A DNA stretch of 7,783 nt. Origin: an uncultured Lachnospiraceae bacterium. GTDB taxonomy: Bacteria; Bacillota_A; Clostridia; Lachnospirales; Lachnospiraceae. The stretch lies in contig CADAHD010000105.1 of NCBI GenBank assembly GCA_902787595.1, forward strand, positions 1 to 7,783, read 5' to 3'. Positions 1 to 5,117 of the stretch are shown here, piece after piece; within the stretch, counting starts at the first letter, position 1; each line of letters starts with the position of its first letter. Position numbers and translations under genes: made by a program. The notes under the pieces were generated by a model. That model made no database searches. It was given only the letters and a program-made list of their open reading frames with translations, and had not been told where the DNA came from.

Positions 1-86
1 CCGCCTCCGCCACCGCCAGAGCCGCCACGCATAACTGCGGCCATATCTGCCGCCGAAAGTCCGCCCGTTGCATTTTCAAAGCCCAT
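1..86 (-). CDS. N-terminus of a glycine-rich, phage-like small protein (partial, runs off the left edge)
   Basis: The ATG is the complement of 84-86. It is preceded by a clear Shine-Dalgarno, AAAGGAG (complement of 97-103), with a 10-nt spacer, and this sets the start. The visible 28 codons begin MGFENATGGLSAADMAAVMR and then run into a Gly/Ser tract (GGSGGGGG). From memory, short proteins with an LSAAD-type opening followed by a Gly-rich stretch and a hydrophobic tail occur in prophages of gut Firmicutes. I cannot confirm this, because the tail lies outside the window. No function can be assigned. It lies head to head with the truncated surface-protein remnant on the plus strand, so it may belong to a mobile element that broke that gene. 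The start is fairly sure; the phage assignment is a guess. Confidence 0.5.
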   Translation of the reverse strand, partial: MGFENATGGLSAADMAAVMRGGSGGGGG

Positions 87-441
87 TTGAAACACGCTCC
101 TTTGTATTGATAGATAGAAATATATTCACCCTCATTCATAGAAGAGCCTTCAGGCACAAGTATCGCTCCTGCCAAAATACAGGGTAAAAACGGACAGGCA
201 ATCGTAGACAGTAACGGCGATCCCGTAAAGAATATAAAGATCGGTTTAAATTCCGTTACAGAAAAAGTTACCGTCACTTTTAACCAGAACGGACATGGAC
301 TCACCGCCATACCTCCCCGTGTAATAGGCAAAGGCGACAAGGTATGCGCGCCTCCCCCGCCGGTCGATAACGGTCTGGAATTCGACAAGTGGTATACCGA
401 AGCGGAATGTACTAATGAATACGATTTCAACTCGCCCGTAA

Positions 442-481
442 ATGCTGATATGACGCTGTATATGCTGATATGACGCTGTAT
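442..481 (+). repeat. Perfect 20-bp tandem duplication that breaks the reading frame
   Basis: The unit ATGCTGATATGACGCTGTAT occurs at 442-461 and again, directly abutting and without mismatch, at 462-481. The second copy is followed by GCCGGATGG. Removing one copy joins NADMTLY to AGW and restores the Listeria-Bacteroides repeat consensus. The single-copy form is therefore the ancestral one. Since 20 is not a multiple of 3, the duplication shifts the frame and creates an in-frame TGA at 471-473. Confidence 0.95.
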
Positions 482-1303
482 GCCGGATGGCGGTCTTCAT
501 GGCCCGATCCCATATACGGCAGCGGTTCACCTATTGATCCGATACCTACCGTTATCCCCGGCAAGACCTATGACCTTTATCTGGTAAAGGGACAGAAGTT
601 TAATATAGGCAAAGGCTGGTACTTAGACAAGGAAGACGAAGATTACAAGAGCGGAAAATCTGTCGTAAGCATAAGCAAGAAAGGTTTATTGAGCGTAAAG
701 AAAGCGGGAGAAGCAACCATAACATGCGGCGAAGTGACCAAGCACAAGATCAGGATCCACGCCACTGCTCCCAAGTTTAAGGGTAAAACTGTCAAACTTA
801 CTATTGAAGACCCCGGAAGCATTGTAAAAGAAACATTGGACTTTGACTATGATAATAAAAATAAATACGATGTTCTCTGGTACAGCTCCAATCCCGATGT
901 ATGTACTGTAAATAAAGGCGTTGTACGGACCACCGGTTCAAAAGGGACCTCAAAGATCACAGCGTATATAAACGGCTGCGCTTTCACCTGTAAGGTTTCC
1001 GTTAAGGAAAAAGCAGCTGCTGATCACAGAGAGATCCATATGGTCAAAGGCTCTACAAAGACTATAAGTATTAAAGGATTTAAAAATCCCGAATGGTCGG
1101 TTCCCGCAAACAGCAATATAAGTTTTATCAAGAAAAATAAGATCAAGGCCGGCGATACTCCGGGAAAGACTACCATTCAGGCATATTCCGAAAAACTTGG
1201 ACGTATGTACACGATAGATGTCTATGTAGAAGATCTGACTCTCAGCGATACATCAAACCTGGTACAGGCAGAAAAGGCAAGAACAAATATAAGCTCACTA
1301 TAA
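470..1303 (+). CDS. Longest uninterrupted segment of the Ig-like surface-protein pseudogene
   Basis: This 277-codon frame begins at an ATG that exists only inside the second copy of the 20-bp duplication and has no convincing Shine-Dalgarno. It is probably not a real initiation point. After MTLYAGW, the end of the Listeria-Bacteroides repeat, come three Ig-like (Big_2-type) domains, roughly residues 33-98, 100-178 and 186-254. They show typical repeated signatures: KSVVSISKKGLLSVKKAGEATI in the first, DVLWYSSNPDVCTVNKG and TSKITAYINGCAFTCKVSVK in the second, and PEWSVPANSNISFIKKNKIK in the third. The final residues after about 260 (TSNLVQAEKARTNISSL) are out-of-frame sequence. The genuine C-terminus continues in another frame with IKPGTGRKGKNKYKLTI. 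It would give a cytosolic protein if translated as drawn, since there is no signal peptide. Confidence 0.55.
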   Translation: MTLYAGWRSSWPDPIYGSGSPIDPIPTVIPGKTYDLYLVKGQKFNIGKGWYLDKEDEDYKSGKSVVSISKKGLLSVKKAGEATITCGEVTKHKIRIHATAPKFKGKTVKLTIEDPGSIVKETLDFDYDNKNKYDVLWYSSNPDVCTVNKGVVRTTGSKGTSKITAYINGCAFTCKVSVKEKAAADHREIHMVKGSTKTISIKGFKNPEWSVPANSNISFIKKNKIKAGDTPGKTTIQAYSEKLGRMYTIDVYVEDLTLSDTSNLVQAEKARTNISSL

Positions 1304-1504
1304 CAGCCGGTGAGATTACACAGTTATTGCTCAGTGCATCCCAGCCGATCATCATGAGGAGCAATAAGCCTGATATCGCTTTTGTTGACGATGGCGGCAG
1401 GTTAACCGCACGTTCTGCCGGCAAATGCAAACTCACTGCCAGATTAGACGGAAAGACCATTACCTTAAATGTAGAAGTTAAAGCAGCTGAATAAAAGCAA
1501 AAAG

Positions 1505-1536
1505 CCCGGCAGCCTAAGCTGCCGGGTTATTTTTTT
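1505..1536. terminator. Bidirectional rho-independent terminator between convergent units
   Basis: A perfect 9-bp GC-rich stem, CCCGGCAGC / GCTGCCGGG (1505-1513 and 1518-1526), has a 4-nt loop. It is followed on the plus strand by TTATTTTTTT (1527-1536). Read from the minus strand, the same stem is followed by a T-rich stretch (complement of the A-rich 1495-1503). It starts 10 nt after the pseudogene stop on one side and ends 7 nt before the response-regulator stop on the other, so it serves both. Confidence 0.93.
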
Positions 1537-1543
1537 CTCCTTG

Positions 1544-2167
1544 TTACTCACTTATCGCCAGCCCGAAATGTCTGGCTTTTACCGCCAGTTCCAGGCGGCT
1601 GTGAAAACCGGTTTTTGACAGCATATTCGATATATGCATCTTGACCGTAGATGCATCAATGCACAGCTTTTCCGCTATCTCCTTATTAGATGCGCCTGAT
1701 ACCAGTTCGCAAAGTATCTCTATTTCCCTGTCAGTAAAATCAGTGCTGGTGGTATTACCGATATTTACCTGCACCTGTTCGGTAGGATATACATGCTCCC
1801 CTGCCATAACACGTTTCATTATCTCCTGTATGGGCTGCTCCTGTACCTCTTTCTGCCAGAAGCCTTCCACGCCTATCTCCTGCGCGCGTTTTTCATATGT
1901 AAATTCCGGCATGGATGTAACGATTATTATTTTGGTCTTCGGCTTCTTTTCTTTAATGATCGCCGCCGCCTCCAGACCACTCATGCTGCCGGGTATCAGC
2001 ACATCCATCAAGACCAGATCGGCGTTGTTGTTTTCCAGATATTTAACCGCCTGGGCAGCCGTAGGAAAAGAGGCTTCCAGTTCAAAGCCTTCTCCCTGCT
2101 GCACTGCGTTTTCGAAGATCTCGCGTATCATACGAAAATCTTCGGCTATTACTACACGATAAGACAT
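1544..2167 (-). CDS. NarL/FixJ-family two-component response regulator (REC + LuxR-type HTH)
   Basis: This 207-residue protein has the usual length for the family. The N-terminal receiver domain (about 1-122) has the acidic pocket E9/D10, phospho-acceptor D55 in LVLMDVLIP, T84 in IIIVTS and K106 in FWQKE, so all key residues are present. The C-terminal LuxR-type helix-turn-helix (about 143-203) reads FTDREIEIL, then SNKEIAEKL, then STVKMHISNMLSKTGFHSR. Phosphorylated by its kinase, it would bind DNA as a cytoplasmic transcription factor. The start is set by AAGGAG (complement of 2174-2179) 6 nt before the ATG. It is the last gene of the operon, downstream of the PAS kinase, whose unshifted frame would end only 14 nt before this start. 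The kinase is the obvious partner. Target genes are unknown, and I saw no clear binding site for it in the window. Confidence 0.95.
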   Translation of the reverse strand: MSYRVVIAEDFRMIREIFENAVQQGEGFELEASFPTAAQAVKYLENNNADLVLMDVLIPGSMSGLEAAAIIKEKKPKTKIIIVTSMPEFTYEKRAQEIGVEGFWQKEVQEQPIQEIMKRVMAGEHVYPTEQVQVNIGNTTSTDFTDREIEILCELVSGASNKEIAEKLCIDASTVKMHISNMLSKTGFHSRLELAVKARHFGLAISE

Positions 2168-2181
2168 GGCATTCTCCTTAT

Positions 2182-2284
2182 TTAATCATTTAGTGCTATG
2201 GCTACGGTAATTCTGTCAGGATTCATCGGGCTAAAGCCCTCTGAATGACCGGATTTTTCCTCATGTTCTGTGGCTGCCTGATCA
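2182..2284 (-). other. Out-of-frame C-terminal extension of the PAS histidine kinase
   Basis: The kinase frame ends ATG-TTT-TGA (stop at the complement of 2282-2284). Reading one base further on (+1) gives 33 open codons, starting DQAATEHEEKSGHSEGF and ending TVAIALND, with TAA at the complement of 2182-2184. That end sits at the normal operon distance, 14 nt from the response-regulator ATG. It explains the otherwise empty 114-nt gap. Removing one T from the TTTT run would fuse it to the kinase. It contains no recognisable domain. Whether it is a lost tail, a sequencing indel or a frameshifted product cannot be settled from sequence alone. Confidence 0.55.
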
Positions 2285-3514
2285 AAACATTATCTTCATC
2301 TCAAATGCCGGCTGTGATATGATCTCCATCCGCCCGCCTGCGCTCTCAACCTGGCTGCGAAGATTCTTAAGGCCGCCCTTCTCCACTATTTCTCCTTCAG
2401 GCTGACGCCCGTTATTTGTGAAGCTTATCTCTACACCATCGGCAGTTTTCTTCACAGCTACCGTCGCTTCTGTACCATCGGCGTGTTTTAATGTATTTCC
2501 TATATGAACGGATATGGCTGCATCGACAACCGGGATCAGTTCGCCTTCCGAAGGCAGCTCCCCTATGATATTCAGTTTTATGCCCAGTCTGTCGGCCTCT
2601 TTGGAAATAACATAGTAGGGCAATTCCCATTCCTCAGGCTCATCATTGGTAAGATGTCTTATATTGTCCCGCCAGAAATCCAGCATGCGCTGCTTATCAA
2701 CGCTTTCCGGTGAATACATATATCTTTTTGCTATCAGTATGCACTGTCCGATATTATCATGAAGAGAGGTTTTCAGCTGCAGAAGCTCTCTGTTCATGGT
2801 CACATACTCAAGAGTTCCCATCAGCGCCTTAAGGCGGATGTTCAGACCTCTTGCTTTTTCCTGACCTGCTGCCAGCTTGCGGCTCAGCTCGTATTCATCA
2901 CTGATATCTACAGCCGTAAGTTCATATATCTCTGCGCCCTTTATATGCAATATGCTTTTTTTGAAACTGTAGGCTTTCCCGGCGCTGTTTTTTACAATAG
3001 CCTTATCTTCCGGCACTTCATCATTCGTCATCGTGTTTCTGATGATCTTCCAATACGCCTCTCCGTCCCTTATGCTTTCACCGAACATCTCCCGGCTTAT
3101 CTCCTGTATGGTCTCATTCACCATTACAGGGATCCCCCCTGCCGAATAAAACATCAGTCCTGCAGGAAGCTTATCAAATGCTTCCTTTACCGACATTGCA
3201 GAGATATGCTGTCTGCGCCATCTGGAAATATGATAGAGCTGGAATATCACAAAACACAGCAGTAACAGTAAAGCCGGCCACAAAAGCGCCAGCGGTATCT
3301 CAAACGTCGGCTTAAGATCTCCCTGCTGTATCATGGTCATTATCTGCAGTAGGATAAAGCAGCTTACTGCCATGATAACAGTCAGTATCAGATCCGGCTT
3401 ATATCTTTTTATGTCTATCATCCTGATGATACAGTATATGTACATTAACTGGATCAGCGTAGCAAATATAAGCAAAAAACCTCTGGCCGCCACAGATATC
3501 TCGATATAAGTCAT
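2282..3514 (-). CDS. Membrane-bound PAS sensor histidine kinase
   Basis: This 410-residue protein has three hydrophobic segments (about 9-32, 41-62 and 73-95). A PAS-like sensor region follows (about 108-205; KLPAGLMFYSAGGIPVMVNETIQEIS). A helical linker leads to a NarX/DegS-type dimerisation helix with the phospho-acceptor H252 in LKTSLHDNIGQCI. The ATPase domain has an N-box at about 333-345 (GNTLKHA, N340), a degenerate D-box FTNNGRQP (365-372) and a G-box GGLKNLRSQVESAGG (380-394). It should autophosphorylate at H252 and donate to D55 of the regulator encoded next. The ATG overlaps the previous gene's stop (ATGA, 3511-3514), with GGAGGG (complement of 3521-3526) 6 nt upstream. The C-terminus ends at MKIMF on a TGA within TTTTGA, and a 33-codon tail lies in the +1 frame, so the true end may be lost. 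The catalytic core appears complete either way. The stimulus is unknown. Confidence 0.9.
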   Translation of the reverse strand: MTYIEISVAARGFLLIFATLIQLMYIYCIIRMIDIKRYKPDLILTVIMAVSCFILLQIMTMIQQGDLKPTFEIPLALLWPALLLLLCFVIFQLYHISRWRRQHISAMSVKEAFDKLPAGLMFYSAGGIPVMVNETIQEISREMFGESIRDGEAYWKIIRNTMTNDEVPEDKAIVKNSAGKAYSFKKSILHIKGAEIYELTAVDISDEYELSRKLAAGQEKARGLNIRLKALMGTLEYVTMNRELLQLKTSLHDNIGQCILIAKRYMYSPESVDKQRMLDFWRDNIRHLTNDEPEEWELPYYVISKEADRLGIKLNIIGELPSEGELIPVVDAAISVHIGNTLKHADGTEATVAVKKTADGVEISFTNNGRQPEGEIVEKGGLKNLRSQVESAGGRMEIISQPAFEMKIMF

Positions 3515-4101
3515 GACAGGCCCTCCATTTTTATATAATGGGTATCATCCTCATACCATACTGTCAGCCTGCCGCCCGCTTCTTTTATCTGCCTGTCCTT
3601 CCATATGGAAGTAATGGAATCTGCCATCGCATCAAGCGCTATCGTCATTTCAAATCCGTTTTCGCAGTCCAGACTCACTGCGCAGGAATTAAGCCTTGAC
3701 CACACATCTTCGATCACCGCCTCGAACAGTTCATATGACAAAAGGATAAGTGATGACGGCATAAGACGGTTACCGTTTTTTACAACATCGCATACACAGC
3801 CTTTAAGCGCCAGGTAATCCAGAGATTCCCGCAAAGCCAGATATAATTCCTCAGTATCGACAGAACTGTTTTTATCCGTAAGCAGCATGATATTTCCCAT
3901 GCGCTTTATATAAGCGCTTAATATAGCTGCATGCATCAGATCCTGTTTTTCCTCTTCAGCATCCTCTGCATCTTTTTCCAGCAGCTCGTTCACCTTGAGA
4001 GCCTGCTCACGCACCGCTGTTGCTATCCTGTTGTACAGGCGGTTCCTGGTCCTATATCTTCCGCCCAGCTGATATATCCCCCCGAAACATCTTCGCTGCA
4101 T
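3511..4101 (-). CDS. C-terminal half of the split 7TM sensor (kinase-like, degenerate)
   Basis: Only the part from about R17 (codon at the complement of 4051-4053) onward is likely genuine. The first 16 residues are the out-of-frame overlap with the N-terminal half, and the ATG at 4101 has no role in the joined gene. The real sequence starts TRNRLYNRIATAVREQAL. It runs through a charged coiled-coil helix (KVNELLEKDAEDAEEEKQ) and a dimerisation-like helix, ILSAYIKRMGNIMLL, that lacks a histidine in the expected place. It ends in an alpha/beta region, LLSYELFEAVIEDVWSRLNS, that resembles a worn-down HATPase N-box without clear D- or G-boxes. This suggests a pseudokinase or regulatory partner rather than an active kinase. 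It ends in ATGA overlap with the PAS kinase gene, whose Shine-Dalgarno lies in its last codons (MEGLS), so the two are translationally coupled. Function is inferred only. Confidence 0.7.
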   Translation of the reverse strand: MQRRCFGGIYQLGGRYRTRNRLYNRIATAVREQALKVNELLEKDAEDAEEEKQDLMHAAILSAYIKRMGNIMLLTDKNSSVDTEELYLALRESLDYLALKGCVCDVVKNGNRLMPSSLILLSYELFEAVIEDVWSRLNSCAVSLDCENGFEMTIALDAMADSITSIWKDRQIKEAGGRLTVWYEDDTHYIKMEGLS

Positions 4102-5009
4102 ATACGATAGTCTTCACCGGCTTCCCCTTCTTTCCAGTTTCTCGAAGAAACCACAGGTGAACCGCCTTTATCATATATACATGCATTTATGCCGGAATAA
4201 TCAAACAAAATAGCATATCCCGTATTGGCTGCAAGCAGGCCTGTCTGTATAATACCCTCCATTGCAGTAATATAAGGAATACAGTATGCCTCCTGCAGCT
4301 GAAACAGTTTATGTCCGGCGATCTTAGGCGCACCCCCGCATATCAGATACCAGAAAAGCATGACCATGCCGACTGCTATAAATATTGCCGGGATATACCA
4401 GCGTTTCCTGGCTATTGATAAGGAACACTTCCTGAACACCATCACAAAGGTTGCCAGTCCGAATACTACCATCCACGCCAGTATCAGATAATAAAACCAG
4501 TTACGCATATACTCTTTATCCGGGCGCACCTGTATATCAAAAACCATGCCATGCAGACCGTTGGTAAGCACGAATATACACATCACTGCTTCTATGCATA
4601 CCAGCACCTTCTCCATTATATCGATCCATTGCGCGTTCTTTACCGGTTCCACACGAAGCGCTGCAAAAAACATAAAAAGCGGTATTGCAGTCATAGGTAT
4701 ATAGTAGGCATACCAGACCATCTCTTCTATATCTACCAGATCCGGAAAAAATGAAAACTTGCACATCCTGAGTATAAAAAGCAGGATCATAAATACGCAG
4801 GACGTCATTATCCTGTGACGCACCTTGATATCAAGTATCCTTCTCCTTATGGAAAGCCCCCATATGATCACCAGCGAGCAGTACGAGAATGCCGACATGT
4901 TATGCGGCACAAAGCCCCTTACGGGTATCATGCATGTAATGATCCCCGCCGCAAAAAAAAGAAGGCATACTATAAATACTCCTTTGTTGGCTATCTTAAA
5001 ACGTTCCAC
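4023..5009 (-). CDS. N-terminal half of the split 7TM sensor
   Basis: This reading frame starts at GTG (complement of 5007-5009) with an AGGA 4 nt upstream, a somewhat short spacing. It contains seven hydrophobic segments (about 11-30, 41-53, 68-84, 99-117, 132-152, 172-191 and 204-222), matching the 7TM sensor module seen at the N-terminus of Firmicute histidine kinases. A linker follows (about 235-319) with LFQLQEAYCIPYITAMEGI, GLLAANTGYAILFDYSG and a small PAS-like sheet ending SGGYISWAEDI. After I319 the frame runs into nonsense (GPGTACTTG, stop). Meanwhile the expected continuation, RTRNRLYNRI, is read in the -1 frame from 4053. One missing base near 4053 would restore a 499-residue protein. 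It would sit in the cytoplasmic membrane as the sensing partner of the downstream PAS kinase. The ligand is unknown. Domain type is moderately sure; the split is clear. Confidence 0.75.
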   Translation of the reverse strand: MERFKIANKGVFIVCLLFFAAGIITCMIPVRGFVPHNMSAFSYCSLVIIWGLSIRRRILDIKVRHRIMTSCVFMILLFILRMCKFSFFPDLVDIEEMVWYAYYIPMTAIPLFMFFAALRVEPVKNAQWIDIMEKVLVCIEAVMCIFVLTNGLHGMVFDIQVRPDKEYMRNWFYYLILAWMVVFGLATFVMVFRKCSLSIARKRWYIPAIFIAVGMVMLFWYLICGGAPKIAGHKLFQLQEAYCIPYITAMEGIIQTGLLAANTGYAILFDYSGINACIYDKGGSPVVSSRNWKEGEAGEDYRICSEDVSGGYISWAEDIGPGTACTTG

Positions 5010-5026
5010 TCTTTCCTGCTTCCCAC

Positions 5027-5064
5027 AAAAAATATCACAGGATACCTTATGATACCCTGTGATA
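5027..5064 (-). terminator. Rho-independent terminator of the glycosidase/Lgt-like operon
   Basis: Read on the minus strand, the 9-bp arms TATCACAGG / CCTGTGATA (complement of 5056-5064 and 5033-5041) enclose a 14-nt loop and are followed by TTTTTT (complement of 5027-5032). It lies about 55 nt after the stop of the Lgt-like gene and just before the signalling operon. The stem is AT-rich and the loop large, so termination may be leaky. The loop side contains GGTATC twice (GGTATCATAAGGTATC), so an operator role is a possible alternative. I see no convincing -35/-10 pair in 5010-5117 for the signalling operon. Confidence 0.65.
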
Positions 5065-5117
5065 AATATAAAACATTTTTCTTTGCTCTGCTACCGCCAT
5101 TTGGGGGTAATTTCCGT

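Larger units (their letters stand above)
114..1494 (+). pseudogene. Remnant of a secreted Listeria-Bacteroides-repeat / Ig-like domain protein (no N-terminus, two frame breaks)
   Basis: Three consecutive plus-strand frames together make one recognisable protein of about 453 residues. Segment 1 (114-461) has no start codon and follows a TAG at 111-113. It carries a Listeria-Bacteroides repeat (InlB B-repeat-like fold): VTVTFNQNGHG, then FDKWYTEAECTNEYDF and ADMTLY. A 20-bp tandem duplication at 442-481 puts TGA at 471-473 in this frame. The natural end of the repeat (TLYAGW) is therefore read only in segment 2 (470-1303). Segment 2 holds three Ig-like domains, and segment 3 (about 1252-1494) holds the last one. 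The switch from segment 2 to 3 fits a single lost base after GAT 1247-1249. There is no signal peptide, LPXTG or other anchor. The intact ancestor was probably exported and bound or presented something at the cell surface. Family resemblance is strong; the exact role is unknown. The left boundary is uncertain, because the minus strand is also open over about 87-190. Confidence 0.8.

Noticed and set aside
1..139. Alternative minus-strand frame beginning MNEGEYISIYQYKGA at 139 and running off the left edge
   Set aside because: It overlaps the glycine-rich gene in another frame. Its start has only a weak AAGG upstream, and its later part looks like the shadow of the Gly-rich gene. Its upstream part is kept only as a possible sign that the junction lies further right.
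246..530. Minus-strand 94-codon frame opposite the Listeria-Bacteroides repeat
   Set aside because: It is antisense to a recognisable domain and lacks any domain of its own.
1641..2185. Plus-strand open frames opposite the response regulator
   Set aside because: They lie antisense to a well-supported gene, have no ribosome binding sites and no recognisable domains. The same applies to the plus-strand frames opposite the kinase, sensor, Lgt-like and glycosidase genes.
2168..2281. Promoter or regulatory region for the response regulator
   Set aside because: No convincing -35/-10 pair. The stretch is better explained as the out-of-frame tail of the kinase gene.
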